A DNA stretch of 64,000 nucleotides. Origin: Bacteroidales bacterium. GTDB lineage: Bacteria > Bacteroidota > Bacteroidia > Bacteroidales > VadinHA17. Under the pieces are notes generated by a model, which saw only the letters and a program-made list of their open reading frames with translations, searched no databases and was not told the DNA's origin. Below, piece after piece: positions 37,760 to 49,444 of the stretch (positions are counted from its first letter, which is position 1; each line of letters opens with the position of its first letter). Location: NCBI GenBank assembly GCA_025454795.1, contig JALONT010000001.1:128947-192946 (forward strand). The letters are read 5' to 3'. The position numbers were made by a program, and so were the translations under genes.

Positions 37760-39181
37760 TTAGCTGGCAATATTTCTTAACATTCCCCTGAAAATAAAAC
37801 CATGAAAAGGGAGAATACTATACCAGTAAATCCTGCCCCATAGTCCTAAAGGTCTGAATGTTGCAGTTTGATGCAAAACATTATTATTATCGATTCTGAA
37901 TTCGAGCCAGGCCTCTCCGGGTAGTTTCATTTCAGCAAATAACAGCAATCTTTTTTCTGTTCTGTCGGCGATCAGAACACGCCAGAAATCGAGGGCCTCT
38001 CCCGGTGAGATTTCAGTCTGGTTTTTTCTGCCTCTCCTTAACCCGACACCACCGAATAGCTTATCAACAAATCCACGAACTCTCCAAAGCCAGTCTGCGT
38101 AATACCAACCGGTACTGCCACTAATTGACCAGATTTTATTGAGGACTTTTTCACTATCAATGATGTGAAGTTTCCTGTCATCAAAATAGCATCCATTAAC
38201 AGGAACTTCAGCATAACGTGAAATTCCATAATTCAGAGTATTGGATGTTAGTGCATCTTTCCAGCTTGATGGTACCTGATTCAGCTCAATCTTCTCGAAT
38301 GCTTCACTTATTGCATCCTCATAACTTACAGGCATAATTCCAAGGATCTCTTTCAGGTTGTTCTCTTTGCATACCACCTCAACTTTCATGCTGTCAACAA
38401 GGTTTTGAGCTAGCGAGTAGGAGGTTGAGGTGATAAAGTAGAGCCAGTAGGATGATAGTTTTGGAGTCATGACCGGTACAATTCCTATCCATCGTCTAAG
38501 CCCCCTGACCTTTGCAAATCTTAACAGCATCTGCTTGTAGGTCAGAATATCAGGACCGCCAATATCGTAACTTTGATTAAATGTGGTTTCATTTATTAAT
38601 ACGCCTGACAGGAATTCAATTACATTCCGGATTGCAATAGGTTGCGATTTTGTATCAAGCCATCTGGGAGCAATCATGACCGGCAATTTCTCAACCAGAT
38701 CGCGGATTATTTCGAAGGAAGCACTTCCTGAACCAATAATGATTCCGGCCCTGAGTGTTGTTAATGAGTAAGACCCAGAACCTAATATCCTTTCTACATT
38801 CCTGCGACTGGCAAGGTGCTTTGATAGTATTTTCTCATTTACTATCCCGCTGAGATAGATTACCTGACGTGCATTGGTTTGTTGGATACAATTTTTAAAA
38901 TTGATGGCTGAGATCTCCTCCATTTTCTCAAAATCACCTGTTGAAGTTGACATGGAGTGAATAAGGTAATAAGCCGCATCAATGTCGAAAGGAATACTCT
39001 TAAGTGTCTCTGTTTTTAAAAAATCAACCTCAAGTACTGATAAGGAGGGTGACCTGTACTTATTTGAATCAAAACGTGCTTTGTCGCGGACACAACAGAT
39101 TACCTCATGTCCACTACTTAATAATACAGGTAATAATCTCTGGGCAATATAACCGGTTGCCCCTGTTAAAAGTACTCTCAT
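37760..39181 (-). CDS. NAD(P)-binding SDR-like protein with C-terminal DUF2867
   Basis: A 473-aa two-domain protein. Residues 1-290 form a Rossmann domain of the extended/atypical SDR type (VLLTGATGYIAQRLLPVL; no clear YxxxK catalytic pair). Residues about 310-470 are DUF2867 ('ALDFWRVLIADRTEKRLLLFAEMKLPG' region). This fusion is widespread in bacteria and annotated as NAD-dependent epimerase-like, function unknown. It ends 46 bp before the PNPOx-like ATG. Confidence 0.88.
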   Translation of the reverse strand: MRVLLTGATGYIAQRLLPVLLSSGHEVICCVRDKARFDSNKYRSPSLSVLEVDFLKTETLKSIPFDIDAAYYLIHSMSTSTGDFEKMEEISAINFKNCIQQTNARQVIYLSGIVNEKILSKHLASRRNVERILGSGSYSLTTLRAGIIIGSGSASFEIIRDLVEKLPVMIAPRWLDTKSQPIAIRNVIEFLSGVLINETTFNQSYDIGGPDILTYKQMLLRFAKVRGLRRWIGIVPVMTPKLSSYWLYFITSTSYSLAQNLVDSMKVEVVCKENNLKEILGIMPVSYEDAISEAFEKIELNQVPSSWKDALTSNTLNYGISRYAEVPVNGCYFDDRKLHIIDSEKVLNKIWSISGSTGWYYADWLWRVRGFVDKLFGGVGLRRGRKNQTEISPGEALDFWRVLIADRTEKRLLLFAEMKLPGEAWLEFRIDNNNVLHQTATFRPLGLWGRIYWYSILPFHGFIFRGMLRNIAS

Positions 39182-39423
39182 TTGATATTTAAATTAAACA
39201 TAACTATCATTTTTTGGAAAAGGTTCTGGTGGACTTGTGGGATTCCTTATAAAAGAAGTAAGATTCTCATAAAGGTATACAGGAAAACTCAGGAAAAACT
39301 ATTTGAGAAGGAATAATGTTCCGGACGAGATGAGATTCAAAGAAAGTTTTGATAGTCCGGGCAGTCAGGCAAGGGTTGCAAGCAGTTGAAAGACTTTATG
39401 AGATTTGCATAAATGGAGCTAAC

Positions 39424-40260
39424 TCATCTTTTCAATCCCGAGAATTGCATACTCTTTTCCCATAGAAGTTTTTGATTGGCTGAGTTAATGAACTCGTTTT
39501 TAGGCACCACAGCTTTACATTTTTCAAAATATTTTCCGGTAATGTTTCTTACTTCTTCCGATGAAGCCAGATGGACAGAAGTTTCTGCACCTTTTTTTGG
39601 TGATAACAGAAATGGTTTAAACATATTATTAATAAGTCCGAAAACTCCTTTCAATTCACCGGCAAAGTTCGTCCTCACAACTCCGGGATGTAAGGCATTT
39701 ACAGTGACACCTATTTCTTTCAATTTTTCGGCAAGCTCAAAAGTGAAGAGAATATTCAATAGTTTAGTATCACAATAAGTGGTGAATGAACTGAATTTCT
39801 TTTCGCTCTGAAGATTCTCCGGATCAAATCTTCCCGCCTTATAACCTGCTGAACTGACATTGATTATCCTGGGGTCATCGCTATTTTTTAACAGATCCAA
39901 TAGCTTATTTGTAAGCAGGAAATGCGAAAGATGATTAATCTGGAACATCTCCTCGAATCCATCCACGGTAATTTTTCTTTCCGGTAAGCATACGCCGGCA
40001 TTATTTATCAATATATCAAGTTTTTGATACCTCTCTTTAAACAATTCAGCACTTTTGCGAACATCAGTCAACGATAGAAGATCTGCGATAATAAAATCAA
40101 CATTGCTATTCCCTGAGGAAGATATAATTTCATTCTTAACTGCCTCAGCCTTTTGAAGGTCCCGGGCAATAAACACTATCTGGTAACCTTTCGCAGAAAG
40201 TTCAGTTGCAGTTGCCTTTCCAATACCTGAGTTGGCTCCGGTGATTAATACAGTTTTCAT
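39424..40260 (-). CDS. Short-chain dehydrogenase/reductase (retinol dehydrogenase-like)
   Basis: A 278-aa classical SDR. The cofactor motif is TGANSGIG, the structural NNAG is in ILINNAGVC, the catalytic Ser is in INVSSAGY, and the catalytic Tyr/Lys are in YCDTK. The C-terminal half resembles RDH/WWOX-type SDRs (HPGVVRTNFAG). The substrate is unknown. The frame begins at a TTG four codons earlier; the ATG at 40260 is chosen. Confidence 0.9.
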   Translation of the reverse strand: MKTVLITGANSGIGKATATELSAKGYQIVFIARDLQKAEAVKNEIISSSGNSNVDFIIADLLSLTDVRKSAELFKERYQKLDILINNAGVCLPERKITVDGFEEMFQINHLSHFLLTNKLLDLLKNSDDPRIINVSSAGYKAGRFDPENLQSEKKFSSFTTYCDTKLLNILFTFELAEKLKEIGVTVNALHPGVVRTNFAGELKGVFGLINNMFKPFLLSPKKGAETSVHLASSEEVRNITGKYFEKCKAVVPKNEFINSANQKLLWEKSMQFSGLKR

Positions 40261-40351
40261 TCTTTTAGGCAAGATTATAAGAGTAAATTAAGATTAATTA
40301 GGGCTAAAATGTCAGCACATTGGCCTTTTAAAGTGATACTTATTTATTGAT

Positions 40352-40759
40352 TTATTTTGCTCTCATTTTGTTGCCTTTAACATTGTGTGTTACTTCAGCA
40401 AGTCCCAGTTTTTCCATTAATGGCGGGACGTACATTCCAAGGCGACCTCTGAGTCCTTTTTTAAGTCCATACCAACCACCAACAGGATTTTTCTCTGAGC
40501 GCCCCCAGGCTTCTACTGTTCCTTCCTTTGCAGGTTTCTGCTCGTCAGCGCTACCAAGCTCCATCCAGTCTCCGTGCTTTTTAAGCATAGTGTGAAGGTC
40601 ACAAAGACATCGATAGTCATAATATAAAACTGTCTTCCCGACTGTACATACAAGTACGTCTTTGTTGTCCTTTACTTCTTTGTGCATTTTGAAGTCAGAT
40701 GATAGCGGAGGAGTTTTAAGTGTCCAGGGATTTTCTTTTGTGCCTTGTTCTGTTGTCAT
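40352..40759 (-). CDS. Conserved hypothetical protein (DUF6855-like)
   Basis: A 135-aa soluble protein. I recognise the string 'HGDWMELGSADEQKPAKEGT' and 'PVGGWYGLKKGLRGRLGMYVPP' from highly conserved hypothetical proteins. The DUF6855 name is from memory and should be verified. No catalytic motif is evident. Strong conservation suggests a real gene. Confidence 0.7.
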   Translation of the reverse strand: MTTEQGTKENPWTLKTPPLSSDFKMHKEVKDNKDVLVCTVGKTVLYYDYRCLCDLHTMLKKHGDWMELGSADEQKPAKEGTVEAWGRSEKNPVGGWYGLKKGLRGRLGMYVPPLMEKLGLAEVTHNVKGNKMRAK

Positions 40760-40911
40760 TGTTCTGGGTTTTACTGGTTAAGGTGTCCCAGAGTAAACAA
40801 GGGTCAATAGTGTATTGTTCAAATTCACTCTTTTTTAGGTAATATGGCAATAATCTGTTTTTCACAATTTTACTGTTTGACTTTATACCTGATTATAGCA
40901 ATATCCGATAC

Positions 40912-41070
40912 ATGACAACAAACGTCTCTGTCATGGGTGCAAGAGCAAAAGTTGAGGAACTTAACGACAAAACTCCTCCTTGGCGGGAACAAGATCATGA
41001 CAACCAGGCCATCTGTAGCCCAGGCGGAGGCTGTACCTGTAATTTTATTGTCAGTGTTATTCCGGGATAA
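40912..41070 (+). CDS. Short Cys/Gly-rich peptide ORF, possible RiPP precursor
   Basis: An ATG-to-TAA frame of 52 codons, too short for usual gene calls. The first about 34 residues are polar and charged with an ELNDK stretch, like a leader. The end is Cys/Gly-rich and hydrophobic: CSPGGGCTCNFIVSVIPG, with a GG that could serve as a peptidase site. That layout resembles precursors of ribosomally made, modified peptides. No modifying enzyme of known class is adjacent, and the only near genes are a DUF6855-like gene, an MBL hydrolase and a methyltransferase. It fills most of a 323-bp gap. Its coding status is uncertain. Confidence 0.4.
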   Translation: MTTNVSVMGARAKVEELNDKTPPWREQDHDNQAICSPGGGCTCNFIVSVIPG

Positions 41071-41082
41071 TATTTTAATCTG

Positions 41083-41787
41083 TTATTTTGGTTTATTTCT
41101 TTTATTATAATCCCTTTCTACAAGGGATCTTTTATTTACTGAGCCATGGGAGGGAATAAATATTTTACATTTTGTATTAAGGAGTTTCCTCCAGCTTTTT
41201 AGGATTTGAACGTGATCAGATACAAAAGGTGGGAATACGGTCCACCAGAATATTCCGAACATAGTATCACCTACCAGGGCAACCTCATTATCTATTATTA
41301 AGCTAATTGACCCTTGAGTATGTCCTGGAGTATGAATTAAATAGGCATTGAATCCCAGATTTGAGAGGTCAAAAGTTTTATCAATTGCATTGTCGGATTC
41401 GCATGGTTGATATCTTGCAAATGACATAAACTGTCTGGCAAAAACTTTAACCAGATATTTTGTAATTGGATTTGTCGCGGCAGGAAGAATATTGTCACCG
41501 GTAGCAAGGTACTCAGCTTCAGATTTGTGAATAATTACCTGAGCATTGTATTTTTCTTTTATTCTATATGCATTTGCTGCATGATCGAAATGTGAATGGG
41601 TGAGGACTAAAAGATTAATCTGTTTAATCCTCAGTCTTTCCAGTCTCTTTTGCAGAGTTTTCCACATGAATTCCGGACTTGTGTCAATCAATATGTTAGA
41701 CTTGCCATTGGTAAGAAGAAAAACATTGCTTCGTCCTGAAAGGACCTGAATTATTTTATACTCACTGGATGTCGACCAGATTCTCAT
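41083..41787 (-). CDS. MBL-fold metallo-hydrolase
   Basis: A 234-aa metallo-beta-lactamase-fold hydrolase. The metal-binding motif is HSHFDH at 64-69, followed by HTPGHTQGS, the bridging Asp in LVGDTMFG, and a final His in IPSHGSV, so the active site is complete. Substrates in this fold range from lactams and thioesters to RNA and lactones; the sequence looks like the general hydrolase/glyoxalase II-like group. It is separated by 160 bp from the methyltransferase upstream. Confidence 0.88.
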   Translation of the reverse strand: MRIWSTSSEYKIIQVLSGRSNVFLLTNGKSNILIDTSPEFMWKTLQKRLERLRIKQINLLVLTHSHFDHAANAYRIKEKYNAQVIIHKSEAEYLATGDNILPAATNPITKYLVKVFARQFMSFARYQPCESDNAIDKTFDLSNLGFNAYLIHTPGHTQGSISLIIDNEVALVGDTMFGIFWWTVFPPFVSDHVQILKSWRKLLNTKCKIFIPSHGSVNKRSLVERDYNKRNKPK

Positions 41788-41947
41788 TTTTAGCCGATTA
41801 ACAATGTTCGATTACAGGCAGTATTTTGAACGCAACCTGAAAAACAAATGACCATTGTTCGTGTTATGTTTTCGTTGCAAATAATTCTTGTCCGGATTGG
41901 GATTTATCTATTATTAATCTGTCTCGGTTTAAACAGAGTCAAGGTTT

Positions 41948-42568
41948 TTATATCTTCTTTGCAACTATGAAGTATTGTGGTATACTTTGATGCAAACTTT
42001 CATTTTCGATAGTTTCAAAATTTCCATCAGCAATTAAATCTTCTAATTCATTGACTTTAAATGATTTTATATCTGGAATTAATCCAATTTTACTTAAAAG
42101 CGTTAACGAAATATTTAGAAATATCTTCTCTCCAATACAAGGTATAACAGAAATAATCAATCCTCCCGGTTTTAATAGGTCATTTATCCTTTGAATTGTC
42201 TTTTGGTTATCTTCCAATAAATGCAGAATATAAAAAGCTAAGATTACATCGAATGAACCACTTTTATATCTATCATCAAATATTGTTGAGTGTGTGTATT
42301 CTATATTTTGAATTTTGCGATTGTCTGCTTTATTATTTGCGATCTCAATCATTTTAGACGAGATATCAATTGCATGATTCAATTTCACATTGTCTGCGAT
42401 CTCATTGGATATTAGTCCAGTCCCGCATCCGAAATCTAATACAGTATCACTAGTCTTAAGGTATTTCTTAGTTCTGTCAATAATCTTGATGTAAGTCTGT
42501 TCATCTTTTTTTCCTTCCTGATCAAATTTGTATGCTGATTTGTCCCAGAATTTTTCTGATTTATTCAT
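41948..42568 (-). CDS. Class I SAM-dependent methyltransferase
   Basis: A 206-aa Rossmann-fold methyltransferase with motif I VLDFGCGTGLIS, the acidic loop AIDISSKMIE, and post-motif 'DVILAFYILHLLED' and 'LLKPGGLIISVIP'. It resembles UbiE/Coq5- or Methyltransf_11-type enzymes acting on small molecules. The acceptor is unknown. Its position near the Cys/Gly-rich peptide ORF is noted but not evidence of a pathway. Confidence 0.88.
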   Translation of the reverse strand: MNKSEKFWDKSAYKFDQEGKKDEQTYIKIIDRTKKYLKTSDTVLDFGCGTGLISNEIADNVKLNHAIDISSKMIEIANNKADNRKIQNIEYTHSTIFDDRYKSGSFDVILAFYILHLLEDNQKTIQRINDLLKPGGLIISVIPCIGEKIFLNISLTLLSKIGLIPDIKSFKVNELEDLIADGNFETIENESLHQSIPQYFIVAKKI

Positions 42569-42650
42569 TTTTGTCCTAATATATATATTTGGTTTAAAGT
42601 TAAATATATCATCTGCATTTAGTTTTTTTCTAAGTTAAACGAAAGTCATT

Positions 42651-42760
42651 TGTCAAGGTATACAATTATTTCCTGGCCGTTAGGTTTCTGTTGCCCTTTT
42701 TAAAGTCCCGGTAAACGGCAAGCCGGTCGTGTCACGATAAAACTGTCAATGTGGCGAGCA
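42651..42760. repeat. Cassette-boundary-like element, inverted relative to the others
   Basis: On the minus strand ACCTAACGGCCAGGAAATAA matches the left end of the 35-59 kb elements; on the plus strand the complementary box is GTTAGGT, an exact GTTRRRY. The motif TGTCAAGGTAT (42653-42663) and a variant ACTGTCAATGTGG (42744) flank it, as at other copies. The element lies in the 299-bp gap upstream of the methyltransferase and downstream of katG. Confidence 0.5.
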
Positions 42761-42867
42761 AAAATTCTGTAATACTTTAAATATTGTAAAGAAGTTCTGT
42801 GTCTATATTACCTTTTGTGATATAACTACCGATTTTCTACTTTGTTAATTTCAGATTACAGAAAAAA

Positions 42868-45087
<2,220 letters not shown>

Positions 45088-45124
45088 TTAAGTATAAACA
45101 GTTTACAAATTCACATAATTGATT

Positions 45125-45514
45125 TTAGCAATTTCTATTTGAAATACTTATAGTTGGCACAATGAAGCCCATTACTAAAGACCCGATTAACCCAATTATC
45201 GAAACTACGAGTTTTAAAGCAAGAGGTGTAATAAAGAAAAGACATGATACTGTAATCATGCCCCACATTGTGCCAATAGCTAACAGTTTGGTCCTTTTTG
45301 TCATTCCTTTATTGGTTTGAAATTCTGAAATGCATAAACCTATAAACCTGTTAGCTATAAATTTTTGATATAATTTATCAGAGCTTTTAACATATAATCC
45401 AGCAGTAAGCAAAACAAACGGAGTAGTAGGCAATCCGGGAACTATAATGCCAAGAATACCTATACAAAGAGATAAAGTACCTGATGCAATCAATATAACT
45501 TTGGAAAAATTCAT
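45125..45514 (-). CDS. YbaN/DUF454 family inner-membrane protein
   Basis: A 129-aa membrane protein with the DUF454 opening: a helix then 'ILGIIVPGLPTTPFVLLTAG', followed by a short amphipathic part and two C-terminal helices. Function is unknown. It lies 4 bp after perR and 49 bp before katG on the same strand, so it may belong to the peroxide-stress operon. Confidence 0.88.
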   Translation of the reverse strand: MNFSKVILIASGTLSLCIGILGIIVPGLPTTPFVLLTAGLYVKSSDKLYQKFIANRFIGLCISEFQTNKGMTKRTKLLAIGTMWGMITVSCLFFITPLALKLVVSIIGLIGSLVMGFIVPTISISNRNC

Positions 45515-45518
45515 AGTC

Positions 45519-45944
45519 TCATTTTTTAGTTTTTGTGAACTTACCGATTATTTGAAGTTTAATATCTTCAATCTTAAAATCGGGTATTCCCTTAGTTTCA
45601 AAATACTTTTCAAGCAATTCATTAAGTTCATTGTCGGTGTAATCCTCAATCCTGTCAGACTCTGAGCAATATAAATGATGATGGTTTTCGATTACGGCAT
45701 CATATCTCATAACATCCCTTTCTGTTTTTACTTTTTTTATTAATTCATTAGAAGCTAAAGCATCAAGAACTTTATAAACGGTTGCTGTTGCAATGTTTGG
45801 GTGGTTATTCCGGATATAGTCAATTATGTTTTCGGCAGTAGGATGATTGTGGAGTTTAATAATAGCCTCCAAAATAGCAATCCTTTGAGGAGTCACTTTT
45901 AGTTCTTTCTCAATTAGTTTATTTCTTATTTCGGTTATTTTCAT
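45519..45944 (-). CDS. perR: Fur-family regulator, PerR-like
   Basis: A 141-aa Fur-type metalloregulator with a winged helix (VTPQRIAILEAI, TATVYKVLDALASNELI) and the metal-binding HHHLYC block. The N-terminal part has regulatory-site histidines HNHPTAENI, and there are no C-terminal CxxC zinc pairs. The context with katG argues for a peroxide sensor. Fur-type iron regulation cannot be fully ruled out. Confidence 0.88.
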   Translation of the reverse strand: MKITEIRNKLIEKELKVTPQRIAILEAIIKLHNHPTAENIIDYIRNNHPNIATATVYKVLDALASNELIKKVKTERDVMRYDAVIENHHHLYCSESDRIEDYTDNELNELLEKYFETKGIPDFKIEDIKLQIIGKFTKTKK

Positions 45945-45962
45945 TATTAATAATTTTCAAAA

Positions 45963-45975
45963 GAGAATAATTCTC
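45963..45975. promoter_or_regulatory. PerR/Fur-type operator palindrome
   Basis: GAGAATAATTCTC is a perfect 13-bp palindrome 19 bp upstream of the perR ATG. Extended by one base it fits a 7-1-7 Per box (AGAGAAT-A-ATTCTCA). A second weaker match TTAGAATAATATTTTAA lies at about 45993-46009. It is positioned to autoregulate the perR-ybaN-katG unit. Confidence 0.65.
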
Positions 45976-46268
45976 ATATAATAATCAGCAAATTTAGAAT
46001 AATATTTTAAGAAAGTCAAGGTTATCCAATATTATTTTTAATTGAAGGTGGAAAGGTAGATTGCACTCTTTTGCAAACCTTTGGTTTTGAGGGTTGGCCA
46101 GCGCGGGTTTGCAGATGTGTGCAATTTGAATTTATGAATTTTAGAATTTTTTACGCGCGGGCAAAGTCATGATAAATGGAGACAATGTTAATTGTCAGGT
46201 CCTAAGTTTTTAAAGGCACAAGTCCAACCAATTGTCTCGTCTGGAAAAACTGTCAAGGTGTTCAGCTT

Positions 46269-46359
46269 GCCAATAACGACCCGGCAATATGGGGAGGTTG
46301 TGTCCCGCGCAGCGGGAAACAACTTACCCACTTGTCCGTATTATAGGCGTGTTATAGCC
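46269..46359. repeat. Cassette-boundary element A (attC-like, about 91 nt)
   Basis: It starts GCCAATAAC-GACCCGGCAATAT and ends GTTATAGCC. By eye the whole folds on itself: GTTGT..CCCGC pairs with GCGGG..ACAAC around a 3-nt loop, then GGG with CCC, and the outer CAATAAC with GTTATAG. Imperfect, bulged full-length pairing is characteristic of integron attC sites. It is followed by AGTGTTATTTT and a TTGTCA motif shared with other copies. Nothing else codes between perR and the TonB receptor (45945-46650). Confidence 0.6.
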
Positions 46360-46650
46360 AGTGTTATTTTAAAATTGTCAGTATGTGACAAATATAAAAG
46401 TCATGGTTTGCAGGATTTATTCTTTGCAAGCTCGTTTAAAAGCTTTGATTCGTGTTTCAGCTAGTGAGGCTTTTAAATGTGCTTGCAAAAAAACCAGATT
46501 GTTCTTATTATATCTTTTTTTCAATTTGCATGTCGTAATTTTTGCAGTCCAGCAGTGGAGCTGTCCGGGTTTGTCAACTGTTTTCAGGTCCCGTCTAAAT
46601 GGTACAGTGTCATGCAAAAACTAAGACTAGCAGCTTACCTTACTCGATTG

Positions 46651-48909
46651 TCAAGGTGTGTAATTGTTCTCATTTTTTGTTATTGAAAATGGGATTCTTA
46701 AATTCAATGCAATATTTCTCCCGGGATTAAATAATCCTACTTCTTTTAAAGTCGACAAATGGTCAATGTATTTTCTGTCAAAAAGGTTATTTGCACTTAT
46801 GCTGACTGACATAAGTTGGTTTTGAATTTTTATGTTTCCTCCTATACTCAGATCCAGTAGTGAGTAGCCGGAAGTGGTTGTTTCATCCGGCGCAGCATAG
46901 TTTTGGTCAAAGGCAGTGGTTGTGTAAACTGAAACAAAGGCTTTTCGCAGAAACAGTAAATTTTCTTTTTCTGCCCTTAGTTCAAAACGTAATTTGTGTG
47001 CAGGTACAAAAGGTAAATATTCACCATTGTCTTGCTTTCCGATAACTGATGAAAATGTAGTTTCAAAATGGAGCCATTCTATTTGTATTGGATGAATATG
47101 CAAACCTGATTCTCCTCCAAATAAAGTTGAATTAGCCTGCTTGTATTTGTATATATAGATCCCTGATGATGTTGTGTCTCCAGTTGGTGAAATAAATATA
47201 TAATTATTGATGATATTGTAAAAGCCTGCAATGTCGAAGGTAAAATTATCTTTATGGTAATGGATACTCAAATCTGTTTCGTAGGAATTTTCGGGAACAA
47301 GATTATTATCCCCGATTTCGTATCGCAATTCATGTGGACCGTTTGAAGTAAGTTCAGCTAAATTTGGTGTGCGGTAAGCAGCGGCAAAGTTAGCTCTGAA
47401 TAATAGTTTTTCAGATAAGTTATAAGTCGCGCCAAATGATCCGCTGAAGCTTCCAAAGTACTTTTCAAGGGCTGCACGATATGTCATAGCGTCGGTAGGC
47501 GAACCGATAGCTTGTGTTGAAATTGATTTGTTGTCGTAACGAACACCGTTTTGCAATTTTAATTTCTTTAATAAAGTATATTGCAATAACCCAAATGCAG
47601 AATAGTTGTTTGTGACAGCATCTGGCAATAGCTTTGTTTCTCTGTCATTCAGATTTGCATTTGTTTGGTTAAAACCCTGAAAGCCTATTATGTATTCTGA
47701 ATCTTCTTTCGAAGGTAAATGAAGCCTGGCTTCATAAGTAAGTGTTGAGAGCCTCATTTGGATTTCATAAACATCAACATCTCCATAATGAATCAATTCT
47801 GTATTCTGATATGCTGAATTTACATCTAACTTAAATTTGCCCAGGTACAACTTGTTCTGCGAGGAAAGTAAATGAGTATTCAGCTCCTGATACCAGATGT
47901 TGTTTTCTCTTCCTCTTTTTGTGATTTCATCAATAGCTTCGTCTTCCACCAAGCCAAGTTTTTGATTATTGAAATCGTAAAACAATTTAAATGTTCCAAT
48001 TTTATCTGTATATCCTGCATTTGTTTTAACAGACATTTCATTGAAACGCGAATTGGGAACAAAAGCGCCACCTCCCTGCAAAAAATCTGCATTTGTTTTT
48101 TGACCGACTCTTACTCCGCCAAAGAATTTCTTCGATGCTCCCTTTATTCCAAAATTATTTGTCATCCCAAGAGTGTTTGAAAAGAGTTGCAGGTTGTAAT
48201 CGCCAGTAATGCTACCAATAGGTGCTGGTTTTTCTTTGATAAAATTAATGACACCGCCAATAGCATCTGATCCGTAAAGCAATGAAGCCGGACCTTTGAT
48301 TATTTCAACATCTTCAATTCCAAATTCGTCAATTCCAAGAGGATGATGACTGGAATACTGATAATTTTCAAACCGCACGCCATTATTTAAAACCAATATA
48401 TCATTCATCGAAAGTCCACGGATAACAGGTTTAGAAACGCCGCTCCCTTTTGAAATCATATCAACTCCTGGCACCTGAGTTAGTACTTCCGAGAAATTAG
48501 GTGTAATTTTAACTGTATGTGGATCAAGTTTTAAAACGTCAATTTTTACAGCATTATCATGTTGGGTGGAATTATAAACGCCGGAAACCACTATTTCTTC
48601 CGCTTCAACTGCAGTTTGCTTTAATAAAATATTAAGTTCTATGCTTTCTCCGTTTAATTCAACTGTTTCAATATGGTTAGCGAAACCAACAAATGAATAT
48701 TGAATCCTGTTTTTCCCATTAGGTAAATTTACTAATTGATAATTCCCATTTTTATCTGAAATTGTTCCCTTGTTCATGTCTGAGATGAATATTGTCGCTC
48801 CGGGTAATGGTAAATTATTCTGGTCAGTTATCTTTCCAATTATCTTGTTTTGTGCGTTCAGTGAATGATAAAATAATATCAAAACGCATACTATGAGGAC
48901 TTTTTTCAT
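46651..48909 (-). CDS. TonB-dependent receptor with carboxypeptidase-like domain, probable metal or metallophore uptake
   Basis: A 752-aa outer-membrane transporter: signal peptide 1-19, carboxypeptidase-like domain about 22-95 (KIIGKITDQNNLPLPGATIF), plug with VKPVIRGLSMNDILVLNNG-like and EIIKGPASLLYGSDAIGGVI, then the barrel. The plug string 'YSSHHPLGID' is typical of receptors linked to metals such as zinc or copper. A His/Cys-rich small protein is encoded 54 bp upstream. The substrate is inferred, not shown. Confidence 0.92.
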   Translation of the reverse strand: MKKVLIVCVLILFYHSLNAQNKIIGKITDQNNLPLPGATIFISDMNKGTISDKNGNYQLVNLPNGKNRIQYSFVGFANHIETVELNGESIELNILLKQTAVEAEEIVVSGVYNSTQHDNAVKIDVLKLDPHTVKITPNFSEVLTQVPGVDMISKGSGVSKPVIRGLSMNDILVLNNGVRFENYQYSSHHPLGIDEFGIEDVEIIKGPASLLYGSDAIGGVINFIKEKPAPIGSITGDYNLQLFSNTLGMTNNFGIKGASKKFFGGVRVGQKTNADFLQGGGAFVPNSRFNEMSVKTNAGYTDKIGTFKLFYDFNNQKLGLVEDEAIDEITKRGRENNIWYQELNTHLLSSQNKLYLGKFKLDVNSAYQNTELIHYGDVDVYEIQMRLSTLTYEARLHLPSKEDSEYIIGFQGFNQTNANLNDRETKLLPDAVTNNYSAFGLLQYTLLKKLKLQNGVRYDNKSISTQAIGSPTDAMTYRAALEKYFGSFSGSFGATYNLSEKLLFRANFAAAYRTPNLAELTSNGPHELRYEIGDNNLVPENSYETDLSIHYHKDNFTFDIAGFYNIINNYIFISPTGDTTSSGIYIYKYKQANSTLFGGESGLHIHPIQIEWLHFETTFSSVIGKQDNGEYLPFVPAHKLRFELRAEKENLLFLRKAFVSVYTTTAFDQNYAAPDETTTSGYSLLDLSIGGNIKIQNQLMSVSISANNLFDRKYIDHLSTLKEVGLFNPGRNIALNLRIPFSITKNENNYTP

Positions 48910-48963
48910 TTTATTACGAGTTAATGTTTTACAAATAAGATGTTTTACATCCGGGAGGATGTT

Positions 48964-49284
48964 TTAAATGCTATTTGTAAATATGGGAGGAGCACGTAAT
49001 AAAAATGAGAATTGTGAGAAATTAGAAAAATATACGGAATCGTAATTATTGCAGAAATATTCTAAGGGGTTTTCTTTTTGGAAATCAATATCTCCAGTGT
49101 TTGACAAAAAGACAGAAAATTCAAAATTACATATAACACACTTATCATGAAGGACATGGTAGTGTTTCTCATTTATTGCTTTGCATTCAAAGTGTTCGTG
49201 GTGATGTTCAAGTTTAACTAATGAAGGCAGAAGGAAAACCAGCAATAGAAATAAAGAAGTAATATTTTTGAATCTTCTAATCAT
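48964..49284 (-). CDS. Small His/Cys-rich exported protein
   Basis: A 106-aa protein with a hydrophobic N-terminal signal or anchor (about 8-22) followed by HHHEHFECKA and HYHVLHDKCVICNF. The clustered His and Cys suggest metal binding in the periplasm. Such short proteins recur beside metal-type TonB receptors in Bacteroidota, as here (receptor gene 54 bp downstream). I know no formal family name. Confidence 0.7.
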   Translation of the reverse strand: MIRRFKNITSLFLLLVFLLPSLVKLEHHHEHFECKAINEKHYHVLHDKCVICNFEFSVFLSNTGDIDFQKENPLEYFCNNYDSVYFSNFSQFSFLLRAPPIFTNSI

Positions 49285-49444
49285 TAAATATTCGCTCAGT
49301 CATGCTAATGTATATTCTTTTATAAGGCACAATGTTCAAATCTAATTGTTTTGAATTGATTAAAAATATGTCGTTCGAAAATTATTTTAGATTGTATAAC
49401 TGTCTTAATTAGAAGGAGCGAGGTATAGTGTTAGCCTTAGTGTT

